Shown one piece after another: positions 1 through 14,100 of a DNA stretch of 64,000 nt (position 1 is its first letter; every line of letters starts with the position of its first letter). Below the pieces are notes generated by a model, which was not told where the DNA came from, made no database searches, and saw only the letters and a program-made list of their open reading frames with translations. The stretch lies in the NCBI GenBank assembly GCA_030490835.1, contig CM059972.1, positions 46,665,452 to 46,729,451 on the forward strand, written 5' to 3'. Made by a program: the position numbers and the translations under genes. This DNA comes from Annona cherimola (taxonomy: Eukaryota > Streptophyta > Magnoliopsida > Magnoliales > Annonaceae).

Positions 1-3000
1 GAACTTTGATTAGTTAGAATTGAGTAAAACTCAATCTAAATGACTTGGTTTGACTGTAAGTAGAACGAGTAAACTTTAATGCATTCCAATAGATTGAACA
101 ACTTATTCGAACGAAAGGAACTTCAATCAACAACAATCAACATCAATCCCTTCATTTCATTTACATGCGAACGACAAGGGATGACCTTGAAGGTATTCAA
201 ATCGAATCAAATGAATTGAGTTTGATAGAATGAACTTTGATTAGCTAGAATTGAGTACAACTCAATCTAATTGACTTGATTTGACTGTAAGGAGAACGAG
301 TAAACTTTAACGCGTTGCAATAGATTCAAAACAACTGAATTGGATGAAAGGAACTTCAATCAACAACAATTAACAACAATCCCATGATTTCATATACATT
401 CGAATGACAAGGAATGACCTTAAAGGCATTGAAATCGAATCAAATGAATTCAGTTGGATAGAATGAACTTTGATTAGCTAAAATTGAGTACAACTCAATC
501 TAATTGACTTGATTTGACTGTAATGAGAACGACTAAACTTTAATGCATTCCAATATATTCAAAACAACTAATTCGGACGAAAGGAACTTCAATCAACAAC
601 AATCAACATCAATCCCTTCATCTCATCTACATTCGAACGACAACGGATGACCTTAAAGGCGTTGAAATCGAATCAAATGAATTGAGTTTGATAGAATGAA
701 GTTTGATTAGGTAGAATTCAGTACAACTCAATCTAATTGACTTGATTTGACTGTAAGTAGAACGGGTAAACTTTAACGCATTGCAATAGATTCAAAATAA
801 CTGAATCGGACGAAAGGAACTTCAATCAACAGCAATTAACAACAATCCCATGATTTCATTTACATTCGAACGACTAGGAATGACCTTAGAGGCATTGAAA
901 TCGAATCAAATGAAATCAGTTGGATAGAATGAACTTTGATTAATTAGAATTGAGTACAACTCAATCTAATTGACTTGATTTGACTGTAATGAGAACGAAT
1001 AAACTTTAATGCATTCCAAAAGATTCAAAACAGTTGAATCGGAGGAAAGGAACTTCAATCAGCAACAATTAACAACAATCCCTTGATTTCATTTTCATTC
1101 GAACGATAAGGAATGACCTTAAAGGCATTGAAATCGAATCAAATGAATTCAGTTGGATAGAATGAACTTTGATTAGTTAGAATTGAGTACATCTCAATGT
1201 AATTGACTTGATTTGACTGTAATATGAACGAGTAAACTTTAACGCATTTCATAAGATTCAAAACAACTGAATCGGAGGAAAGGAACTTCAATCAACAACA
1301 ATTAACAACAATCCCTTCATTTCATTTAAATTCGAACGACAAGGAATGACCTTAAAGGCATTGAAATCGAATCAAATAAATTCAGTGTGATAGAATGAAC
1401 TTTGATTAGTTAGAATTCAGTACAACTCAATCTAATTGACTTGATTTGACTGTAATGAGAACGAGTAAACTTTAACACATTCCAAAAGATTCAAAACTAC
1501 TGAATCGGAGGAAAGGAACTACAATCAACAACAATCAACATCAATCCCTTCATTTCATTTACATTCGAACGACAAGGGATGACCTTAAAGGTATTCAAAT
1601 CGAATCAAATGAATTGAGTTTGATAGAATGAACTTTGATTAGCTAGAATTGAGTACAACTCAATCTAATTGACTTGAGTTGACTGTCAGGAGAACGAGTA
1701 AACTTTAAGCCATTCCAATAGATTCAAAACAACTCATTCGGACGAAAGGAACTTCAATCAACAACAATCAACATCAATCCCTTCATTTTATTTAAATTCG
1801 AACGACAAGGGATGACCTTAAAGGTATTCAAATCGAATCAAATGAATTGAGTTTGATAGAATGAACTTTGATTAGCTAGAATTGAGTAAAACTCAATCTA
1901 AATGACTTGGTTTGACTGTAAGTAGAACGAGTAAACTTTAATGCATTCCAATAGATTCAAAACAACTAATTCGAACGAAAGGAACTTCAATCAACAACAA
2001 TCAACATCAATCCCTTCATTTCATTTACATTCGAACGACAAGGGATGACCTTGAAGGTATTCAAATCGAATCAAATGAATTGAGTTTGATAGAATGAACT
2101 TTGATTAGCTAGAATTGAGTACAACTCAATCTAATTGACTTGATTTGACTGTAAGGAGAACGAGTAAACTTTAACGCATTGCAATAGATTCAAAACAACT
2201 GAATTGGACGAAAGGAACTTCAATCAACAACAATTAACAACAATCCCATGATTTCATTTACATTCGAACGACAAGGAATGACCTTAAAGGCATTGAAATA
2301 GAATCAAATGAATTCAGTTGGATAGAATGAACTTTGATTAGTTAGAATTGAGTAAAACTCAATCTAAATGACTTGGTTTGACTGTAAGTAGAACGAGTAA
2401 ACTTTAATGCATTCCAATAGATTGAACAACTTATTCGAACGAAAGGAACTTCAATCAACAACAATCAACATCAATCCCTTCATTTCATTTACATGCGAAC
2501 GACAAGGGATGACCTTGAAGGTATTCAAATCGAATCAAATGAATTGAGTTTGATAGAATGAACTTTGATTAGCTAGAATTGAGTACAACTCAATCTAATT
2601 GACTTGATTTGACTGTAAGGAGAACGAGTAAACTTTAACGCGTTGCAATAGATTCAAAACAACTGAATTGGATGAAAGGAACTTCAATCAACAACAATTA
2701 ACAACAATCCCATGATTTCATATACATTCGAATGACAAGGAATGACCTTAAAGGCATTGAAATCGAATCAAATGAATTCAGTTGGATAGAATGAACTTTG
2801 ATTAGCTAAAATTGAGTACAACTCAATCTAATTGACTTGATTTGACTGTAATGAGAACGACTAAACTTTAATGCATTCCAATATATTCAAAACAACTAAT
2901 TCGGACGAAAGGAACTTCAATCAACAACAATCAACATCAATCCCTTCATCTCATCTACATTCGAACGACAACGGATGACCTTAAAGGCGTTGAAATCGAA

Positions 3001-6000
3001 TCAAATGAATTGAGTTTGATAGAATGAAGTTTGATTAGGTAGAATTCAGTACAACTCAATCTAATTGACTTGATTTGACTGTAAGTAGAACGGGTAAACT
3101 TTAACGCATTGCAATAGATTCAAAATAACTGAATCGGACGAAAGGAACTTCAATCAACAGCAATTAACAACAATCCCATGATTTCATTTACATTCGAACG
3201 ACTAGGAATGACCTTAGAGGCATTGAAATCGAATCAAATGAAATCAGTTGGATAGAATGAACTTTGATTAATTAGAATTGAGTACAACTCAATCTAATTG
3301 ACTTGATTTGACTGTAATGAGAACGAATAAACTTTAATGCATTCCAAAAGATTCAAAACAGTTGAATCGGAGGAAAGGAACTTCAATCAGCAACAATTAA
3401 CAACAATCCCTTGATTTCATTTTCATTCGAACGATAAGGAATGACCTTAAAGGCATTGAAATCGAATCAAATGAATTCAGTTGGATAGAATGAACTTTGA
3501 TTAGTTAGAATTGAGTACATCTCAATGTAATTGACTTGATTTGACTGTAATATGAACGAGTAAACTTTAACGCATTTCATAAGATTCAAAACAACTGAAT
3601 CGGAGGAAAGGAACTTCAATCAACAACAATTAACAACAATCCCTTCATTTCATTTAAATTCGAACGACAAGGAATGACCTTAAAGGCATTGAAATCGAAT
3701 CAAATAAATTCAGTGTGATAGAATGAACTTTGATTAGTTAGAATTCAGTACAACTCAATCTAATTGACTTGATTTGACTGTAATGAGAACGAGTAAACTT
3801 TAACACATTCCAAAAGATTCAAAACTACTGAATCGGAGGAAAGGAACTACAATCAACAACAATCAACATCAATCCCTTCATTTCATTTACATTCGAACGA
3901 CAAGGGATGACCTTAAAGGTATTCAAATCGAATCAAATGAATTGAGTTTGATAGAATGAACTTTGATTAGCTAGAATTGAGTACAACTCAATCTAATTGA
4001 CTTGAGTTGACTGTCAGGAGAACGAGTAAACTTTAAGCCATTCCAATAGATTCAAAACAACTCATTCGGACGAAAGGAACTTCAATCAACAACAATCAAC
4101 ATCAATCCCTTCATTTTATTTAAATTCGAACGACAAGGGATGACCTTAAAGGTATTCAAATCGAATCAAATGAATTGAGTTTGATAGAATGAACTTTGAT
4201 TAGCTAGAATTGAGTAAAACTCAATCTAAATGACTTGGTTTGACTGTAAGTAGAACGAGTAAACTTTAATGCATTCCAATAGATTCAAAATAACTAATTC
4301 GAACGAAAGGAACTTCAATCAACAACAATCAACATCAATCCCTTCATTTCATTTACATTCGAACGACAAGGGATGACCTTGAAGGTATTCAAATCGAATC
4401 AAATGAATTGACTTTGATAGAATGAACTTTGATTAGCTAGAATTGAGTACAACTCAATCTAATTGACTTGATTTGACTGTAAGGAGAACGAGTAAACTTT
4501 AACGCATTGCAATAGATTCAAAACAACTGAATTGGACGAAAGGAACTTCAATCAACAACAATTAACAACAATCCCATGATTTCATTTACATTCGAACGAC
4601 AAGGAATGACCTTAAAGGCATTGAAATAGAATCAAATGAATTCAGTTGGATAGAATGAACTTTGATTAGTTAGAATTGAGTAAAACTCAATCTAAATGAC
4701 TTGGTTTGACTGTAAGTAGAACGAGTAAACTTTAATGCATTCCAATAGATTGAACAACTTATTCGAACGAAAGGAACTTCAATCAACAACAATCAACATC
4801 AATCCCTTCATTTCATTTACATGCGAACGACAAGGGATGACCTTGAAGGTATTCAAATCGAATCAAATGAATTGAGTTTGATAGAATGAACTTTGATTAG
4901 CTAGAATTGAGTACAACTCAATCTAATTGACTTGATTTGACTGTAAGGAGAACGAGTAAACTTTAACGCGTTGCAATAGATTCAAAACAACTGAATTGGA
5001 TGAAAGGAACTTCAATCAACAACAATTAACAACAATCCCATGATTTCATATACATTCGAATGACAAGGAATGACCTTAAAGGCATTGAAATCGAATCAAA
5101 TGAATTCAGTTGGATAGAATGAACTTTGATTAGCTAAAATTGAGTACAACTCAATCTAATTGACTTGATTTGACTGTAATGAGAACGACTAAACTTTAAT
5201 GCATTCCAATATATTCAAAACAACTAATTCGGACGAAAGGAACTTCAATCAACAACAATCAACATCAATCCCTTCATCTCATCTACATTCGAACGACAAC
5301 GGATGACCTTAAAGGCGTTGAAATCGAATCAAATGAATTGAGTTTGATAGAATGAAGTTTGATTAGGTAGAATTCAGTACAACTCAATCTAATTGACTTG
5401 ATTTGACTGTAAGTAGAACGGGTAAACTTTAACGCATTGCAATAGATTCAAAATAACTGAATCGGACGAAAGGAACTTCAATCAACAGCAATTAACAACA
5501 ATCCCATGATTTCATTTACATTCGAACGACTAGGAATGACCTTAGAGGCATTGAAATCGAATCAAATGAAATCAGTTGGATAGAATGAACTTTGATTAAT
5601 TAGAATTGAGTACAACTCAATCTAATTGACTTGATTTGACTGTAATGAGAACGAATAAACTTTAATGCATTCCAAAAGATTCAAAACAGTTGAATCGGAG
5701 GAAAGGAACTTCAATCAGCAACAATTAACAACAATCCCTTGATTTCATTTTCATTCGAACGATAAGGAATGACCTTAAAGGCATTGAAATCGAATCAAAT
5801 GAATTCAGTTGGATAGAATGAACTTTGATTAGTTAGAATTGAGTACATCTCAATGTAATTGACTTGATTTGACTGTAATATGAACGAGTAAACTTTAACG
5901 CATTTCATAAGATTCAAAACAACTGAATCGGAGGAAAGGAACTTCAATCAACAACAATTAACAACAATCCCTTCATTTCATTTAAATTCGAACGACAAGG

Positions 6001-8091
6001 AATGACCTTAAAGGCATTGAAATCGAATCAAATAAATTCAGTGTGATAGAATGAACTTTGATTAGTTAGAATTCAGTACAACTCAATCTAATTGACTTGA
6101 TTTGACTGTAATGAGAACGAGTAAACTTTAACACATTCCAAAAGATTCAAAACTACTGAATCGGAGGAAAGGAACTACAATCAACAACAATCAACATCAA
6201 TCCCTTCATTTCATTTACATTCGAACGACAAGGGATGACCTTAAAGGTATTCAAATCGAATCAAATGAATTGAGTTTGATAGAATGAACTTTGATTAGCT
6301 AGAATTGAGTACAACTCAATCTAATTGACTTGAGTTGACTGTCAGGAGAACGAGTAAACTTTAAGCCATTCCAATAGATTCAAAACAACTCATTCGGACG
6401 AAAGGAACTTCAATCAACAACAATCAACATCAATCCCTTCATTTTATTTAAATTCGAACGACAAGGGATGACCTTAAAGGTATTCAAATCGAATCAAATG
6501 AATTGAGTTTGATAGAATGAACTTTGATTAGCTAGAATTGAGTAAAACTCAATCTAAATGACTTGGTTTGACTGTAAGTAGAACGAGTAAACTTTAATGC
6601 ATTCCAATAGATTCAAAACAACTAATTCGAACGAAAGGAACTTCAATCAACAACAATCAACATCAATCCCTTCATTTCATTTACATTCGAACGACAAGGG
6701 ATGACCTTGAAGGTATTCAAATCGAATCAAATGAATTGAGTTTGATAGAATGAACTTTGATTAGCTAGAATTGAGTACAACTCAATCTAATTGACTTGAT
6801 TTGACTGTAAGGAGAACGAGTAAACTTTAACGCATTGCAATAGATTCAAAACAACTGAATTGGACGAAAGGAACTTCAATCAACAACAATTAACAACAAT
6901 CCCATGATTTCATTTACATTCGAACGACAAGGAATGACCTTAAAGGCATTGAAATAGAATCAAATGAATTCAGTTGGATAGAATGAACTTTGATTAGTTA
7001 GAATTGAGTAAAACTCAATCTAAATGACTTGGTTTGACTGTAAGTAGAACGAGTAAACTTTAATGCATTCCAATAGATTGAACAACTTATTCGAACGAAA
7101 GGAACTTCAATCAACAACAATCAACATCAATCCCTTCATTTCATTTACATGCGAACGACAAGGGATGACCTTGAAGGTATTCAAATCGAATCAAATGAAT
7201 TGAGTTTGATAGAATGAACTTTGATTAGCTAGAATTGAGTACAACTCAATCTAATTGACTTGATTTGACTGTAAGGAGAACGAGTAAACTTTAACGCGTT
7301 GCAATAGATTCAAAACAACTGAATTGGATGAAAGGAACTTCAATCAACAACAATTAACAACAATCCCATGATTTCATATACATTCGAATGACAAGGAATG
7401 ACCTTAAAGGCATTGAAATCGAATCAAATGAATTCAGTTGGATAGAATGAACTTTGATTAGCTAAAATTGAGTACAACTCAATCTAATTGACTTGATTTG
7501 ACTGTAATGAGAACGACTAAACTTTAATGCATTCCAATATATTCAAAACAACTAATTCGGACGAAAGGAACTTCAATCAACAACAATCAACATCAATCCC
7601 TTCATCTCATCTACATTCGAACGACAACGGATGACCTTAAAGGCGTTGAAATCGAATCAAATGAATTGAGTTTGATAGAATGAAGTTTGATTAGGTAGAA
7701 TTCAGTACAACTCAATCTAATTGACTTGATTTGACTGTAAGTAGAACGGGTAAACTTTAACGCATTGCAATAGATTCAAAATAACTGAATCGGACGAAAG
7801 GAACTTCAATCAACAGCAATTAACAACAATCCCATGATTTCATTTACATTCGAACGACTAGGAATGACCTTAGAGGCATTGAAATCGAATCAAATGAAAT
7901 CAGTTGGATAGAATGAACTTTGATAAATTAGAATTGAGTACAACTCAATCTAATTGACTTGATTTGACTGTAATGAGAACGAATAAACTTTAATGCATTC
8001 CAAAAGATTCAAAACAGTTGAATCGGAGGAAAGGAACTTCAATCAGCAACAATTAACAACAATCCCTTGATTTCATTTTCATTCGAACGAT
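1..8091. repeat. Satellite 1: 233-bp monomers in a 2328-bp 10-mer higher-order repeat
   Basis: Monomers begin at a recurring gaactttgatta-like motif at 1, 232, 465, 698, 931, 1164, 1397, 1630, 1863 and 2096. One is 231 bp and nine are 233 bp. The whole 10-monomer block then repeats exactly at 2329, 4657 and 6985, a period of 2328 bp. There are three full copies and a fourth truncated by the N gap. Monomers inside one block differ at many sites, but the block copies are almost identical; by eye I see only isolated substitutions (for example near 4291, 4412 and 7925). The 231-bp monomer carries a shared 2-bp deletion in every block. No convincing ORF lies inside. This is the classic organisation of an amplified plant satellite, often centromeric or pericentromeric; that location is inference. 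Confidence 0.97.
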
Positions 8092-8191
8092 NNNNNNNNN
8101 NNNNNNNNNNNNNNNNNNNNNNNNNNNNNNNNNNNNNNNNNNNNNNNNNNNNNNNNNNNNNNNNNNNNNNNNNNNNNNNNNNNNNNNNNNN
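8092..8191. other. Assembly gap (100 N)
   Basis: Exactly 100 N separate two unrelated satellites. A round 100 is the usual placeholder for a gap of unknown size, so the true distance, and even the adjacency, of the two arrays is not established. Confidence 0.99.
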
Positions 8192-11100
8192 ATTATTTCG
8201 TATTTAATTGTCATAATGTACGAAAATTTTAACATAATGTATTTTGATATATAAATACTACTAGAGGGATAAAATCACCTCATGATAGAGTCTGATAGTT
8301 TTCATAAACTATTTCTACTATTTGGCGTTTATTCGAATTATTGAAATTATTATTTAAGCGAAAATGCATGAAATTTTGAATGAAATCACCCAAAAATATG
8401 TGTAATTATACAATGTGAGACGAAACAGTTACGAATATCGTTACATGGCTTTAGTAATTTAGAAATGTATTTTATCATTATTTTTTATTAATTATTTGAT
8501 TCACAAATGTATCTTATCACTATTTCCATATTAAATCAAATTATTCCATTGAGAGAAATTAGATAATAATACTTAATAACTGCGATAGTCATATTCTCGT
8601 GTTTTTTCTTGTTATACAGAATTTATTTAATAATAACTCATGAGATATGCTGAATAATATTATTTCATCGCACAAATTAGGTAAAACTGTCTTGAGTTGT
8701 GTATATCTAATGCGGCTCTACTCTTTTCATTTTTGGATCTAATTTGTTGATATTTTTATTTTTTCTCGATTATTTGGTATTTAATTGTCATAATGTACGA
8801 AAATTTTAACATAATGTATTTTGATATATAAATACTACTAGATGCATAAAATCACCTCATGATTGAGTCAGAAAGTTTTCATAAACTATTTCTACTATTT
8901 GGCATTTATTTGAATTATTGAAATTATTATTTATGCGAAAATGCATGAAAATTTGAAAGAAATCACACAAAAATATGAGTAATTATACAGAGTGAGACTA
9001 ACAGTTAGGAATATTGTTACATGGCTTTAGTAATTTAGAAATGTAATTTATCATTATTTTTTATTAATTATTAGATTCAAAAAAGTATCTTATCACTATT
9101 TCCATATTAAATCGAATTATTCCATTGAGAGAAATTAGATAATAATACTTAATAACTGCGATAGTCATATTCTCGTGTTTTTTCTTGTTATACAGAATTT
9201 ATATAATAATAACTCATGAAATATGCTGATTAATATTATTTCATCGCATAAATTAGGAAAAACTATCTTGAGTTGTGTATATCTAATGGGGCTCAACTCT
9301 TTTCATTTTGGATCTAATTAGTTGATAATTTTTATATTTTCTCAATTATTTCGTATTTAATTGTCATAATGTACGAAAATTTTAACATAATGTATTTTGA
9401 TTTATAAATACTACTAGAGGGATAAAATCACCTCCTGATAGAGTCTGATAGTTTTCATAAACTATTTCTACTATTTGGCGTTTATTTGAATTATTGAAAT
9501 TATTATTTAAGCGAAAATGCATGAAATTTTGAATGAAATCACCCAAAAATATGTGTAAATATACAATGTGAGACGAAACAATTACGAATATCGTTACATG
9601 GCTTTAGTAATTTAGAAATGTATTTTATCATTATTTTTTATTAATTATTTGATTCACAAATGTATCTTATCACTATCTTCATATTAAATCAAATTATTCC
9701 ATTGAGAGAAATTAGATAATAATACTTAATAACTGCGATAGTCATATTCTCGTGTTTTTTCTTGTTATACAGAATTTATATAATAATAACTCATGAAATA
9801 TGCTGATTAATATTATTTCATCGCATAAATTAGGAAAAACTATCTTGAGTTGTGTATATCTAATGGGGCTCAACTCTTTTCATTTTGGATCTAATTAGTT
9901 GATAATTTTATATTTTCTCAATTATTTCGTATTTAATTGTCATAATGTACGAAAATTTTAACATAATGTATTTTGATTTATAAATACTACTAGAGGGATA
10001 AAATCACCTCCTGATAGAGTCTGATAGTTTTCATAAACTATTTCTACTATTTGGCGTTTATTTGAATTATTGAAATTATTATTTAAGCGATAATGCATGA
10101 AATTTTGAATGAAATCACCAAAAAATATGTGTAAATATACAATGTGAGACGAAACAATTACGAATATCGTTACATGGCTTTAGGAATTTAGAAATGTATT
10201 TTATCATTATTTTTTATTAATTATTTGATTCACAAATGTATCCTATCACTATCTTCATATTAAATCGAATTATTCCATTGAGAGAAATTAGATAATAAAA
10301 CTTAATAACTGCGATAGTCATATTCTCGTGTTTTTTCTTGTTATACAGAATTTATTTAATAATAACACATGAAATATGCTGAATAATATTATTTCATCGT
10401 ACAAATTAGGTAAAACTGCCTTGAGTTTGTGTATATCTAATGGGGCTCAACTCTTTTCATTTTGGATCTAATTAGTTGATAATTTTTATATTTTCTCAAT
10501 TATTTCGTATTTAATTGTCATAATGTACGAAAATTTTAACATAATGTATTTTGATATATAAATACTACTAGAGGGATAAAATCACCTCCTGATAGAGTCT
10601 CATAGTTTTCATAAGCTATTTCTACTATTTGGCGTTTATTTGAATTATTGAAATTATTATTTAAGCGAAAATGCATGAAATTTTGAATGAAATCACCCAA
10701 AAATATGTGTAAATATACAATGTGAGACGAAACAATTACGAATATCGTTACATGGCTTTAGTAATTTAGAAATGTATTTTATCATTATTTTTTATTAATT
10801 ATTTGATTCACAAATGTATCTTATCACTATCTTCATATTAAATCGAATTATTCCATTGAGAGAAATTAGATAATAAAACTTAATAACTGCGATAGTCATA
10901 TTCTCGTGTTTTTTCTTGTTATACAGAATTTATTTAATAATAACACATGAAATATGCTGAATAATATTATTTCATCGTACAAATTAGGTAAAACTGCCTT
11001 GAGTTGTGTATATCTAATGGGGCTCAACTCTTTTCATTTTGGATCTAATTAGTTGATAATTTTATATTTTCTCAATTATTTCGTATTTAATTGTCATAAT

Positions 11101-14100
11101 GTACGAAAATTTTAACATAATGTATTTTGATATATAAATACTACTAGAGGGATAAAATCACCTCCTGATAGAGTCTGATAGTTTTCATAAACTATTTCTA
11201 CTATTTGGCGTTTATTTGAATTATTGAAATTATTATTTAAGCGAAAATGCATGAAATTTTGAATGAAATCACCCAAAAATATGTGTAAATATACAATGTG
11301 AGACGAAACAATTACGAATATCGTTACATGGCTTTAGGAATTTAGAAATGTATTTTATCATTATTTTTTATTAATTATTTGATTCACAAATGTATCCTAT
11401 CACTATCTTCATATTAAATCGAATTATTCCATTGAGAGAAATTAGATAATAAAACTTAATAACTGCGATAGTCATATTCTCGTGTTTTTTCTTGTTATAC
11501 AGAATTTATTTAATAATAACACATGAAATATGCTGAATAATATTATTTCATCGTACAAATTAGGTAAAACTGCCTTGAGTTGTGTATATCTATGGGGCTC
11601 AACTCTTTTCATTTTGGATCTAATTAGTTGATAATTTAATATTTTCTCAATTATTTCGTATTTAATTGTCATAATGTACGAAAATTTTAACATAATGTAT
11701 TTTGATATATAAATACTACTAGAGGGATAAAATCACCTCCTGATAGAGTCTGATAGTTTTCATAAACTATTTCTACTATTGGCGTTTATTTGAATTATTG
11801 AAATTATTATTTAAGCGAAAATGCATGAAATTTTTGAATGAAATCACCCAAAAATATGTGTAAATATACAATGTGAGACGAAACAATTACGAATATCGTT
11901 ACATGGCTTTAGTAATTTAGAAATGTATTTTATCATTATTTTTTATTAATTATTTGATTCACAAATGTATCGTATCACTATCTTCATATTAAATCGAATT
12001 ATTCCATTGAGAGAAATTAGATAATAAAACTTAATAACTGCGATAGTCCATATTCTCGTGTTTTTTTCTTGTTATACAGAATTTATTTAATAATAACACA
12101 TGAAATATGCTGAATAATATTATTTCATCGTACAAATTAGGTAAAACTGCCTTGAGTTGTGTATATCTAATGGGGCTCAACTCTTTTCATTTTGGATCTA
12201 ATTAGTTGATAATTTTATATTTTCTCAATTATTTCGTATTTAATTGTCATAATGTACGAAAATTTTAACATAATGTATTTTGATATATAAATACTACTAG
12301 AGGGATAAAATCACCTCCTGATAGAGTCTGATAGTTTTCATAAACTATTTCTACTATTTGGCGTTTATTTGAATTATTGAAATTATTATTTAAGCGAAAA
12401 TGCATGAAATTTTGAATGAAATCACCCAAAAAATATGTGTAAAAATACAATGTGAGACGAAACCAATTACGAATATCGTTACATGGCTTTAGTAATTTAG
12501 AAATGTATTTTATCATTATTTTTTATTAATTATTTGATTCACAAATGTATCTTATCACTATCTTCATATTAAATCGAATTATTCCATTGAGAGAAATTAG
12601 ATAATAAAACTTAATAACTGCGATAGTCATATTCTCGTGTTTTTTCTTGTTATACAGAATTTATTTAATAATAACACTTGAAATATGCTGAATAATATTA
12701 TTTCAGTCGTACAAATTAGGTAAAACTGCCTTGAGTTGTGTATATCTAATGGGGCTCAACTCTTTTCATTTTGGATCTAATTAGTTGATAATTTTATATT
12801 TTCTCAATTATTTCGTATTTAATTGTCATAATGTACGAAAATTTTAACATAATGTATTTTGATATATAAATACTACTAGAGGGATAAAATCACCTCCTGA
12901 TAGAGTCTGATAGTTTTCATAAACTATTTCTACTATTTGGCGTTTATTTGAATTACTGAAATTATTATTTAAGCGAAAATGCATGAAATTTTGAATGAAA
13001 TCACCCAAAAATATGTGTAAATATACAATGTGAGACGAAACAATTACGAATATCGTTACATGGCTTTAGTAATTTAGAAATGTATTTTATCATTATTTTT
13101 TATTAATTATTTGATTCACAAATGTATCTTATCACTATCTTCATATTAAATCGAATTATTCCATTGAGAGAAATTAGATAATAAAACTTAATAACTGCGA
13201 TAGTCATATTCTCGTGTTTTTTATTCTCGTGTTTTTTCTTGTTATACAGAATTTATTTAATAATAACACATGAAATATGCTGAATAATATTATTTCATCG
13301 TACAAATTAGGTAAAACTGCCTTGAGTTGTGTATATCTAATGGGGCTCAACTCTTTTCATTTTGGATCTAATTAGTTGATAATTTTATATTTTCTCAATT
13401 ATTTCGTATTTAATTGTCATAATGTACGAAAATTTTAACATAATGTATTTTGATATATAAATACTACTAGAGGGATAAAATCACCTCCTGATAGAGTCTG
13501 ATAGTTTTCATAAACTATTTCTACTATTTGGCGTTTATTTGAATTATTGAAATTATTATTTAAGCGAAAATGCATGAAATTTTGAATGAAATCACCCAAA
13601 AATATGTGTAAATATACAATGTGAGACGAAACAATTACGAATATCGTTACATGGCTTTAGGAATTTAGAAATGTATTTTATCATTATTTTTTATTAATTA
13701 TTTGATTCACAAATGTATCCTATCACTATCTTCATATTAAATCGAATTATTCCATTGAGAGAAATTAGATAATAAAACTTAATAACTGCGATAGTCATAT
13801 TCTCGTGTTTTTTCTTGTTATACAGAATTTATTTAATAATAACACATGAAATATGCTGAATAATATTATTTCATCGTACAAATTAGGTAAAACTGCCTTG
13901 AGTTGTGTATATCTAATGGGGCTCAACTCTTTTCATTTTGGATCTAATTAGTTGATAATTTTATATTTTCTCAATTATTTCGTATTTAATTGTCATAATG
14001 TACGAAAATTTTAACATAATGTATTTTGATATATAAATACTACTAGAGGGATAAAATCACCTCCTGATAGAGTCTGATAGTTTTCATAAACTATTTCTAC

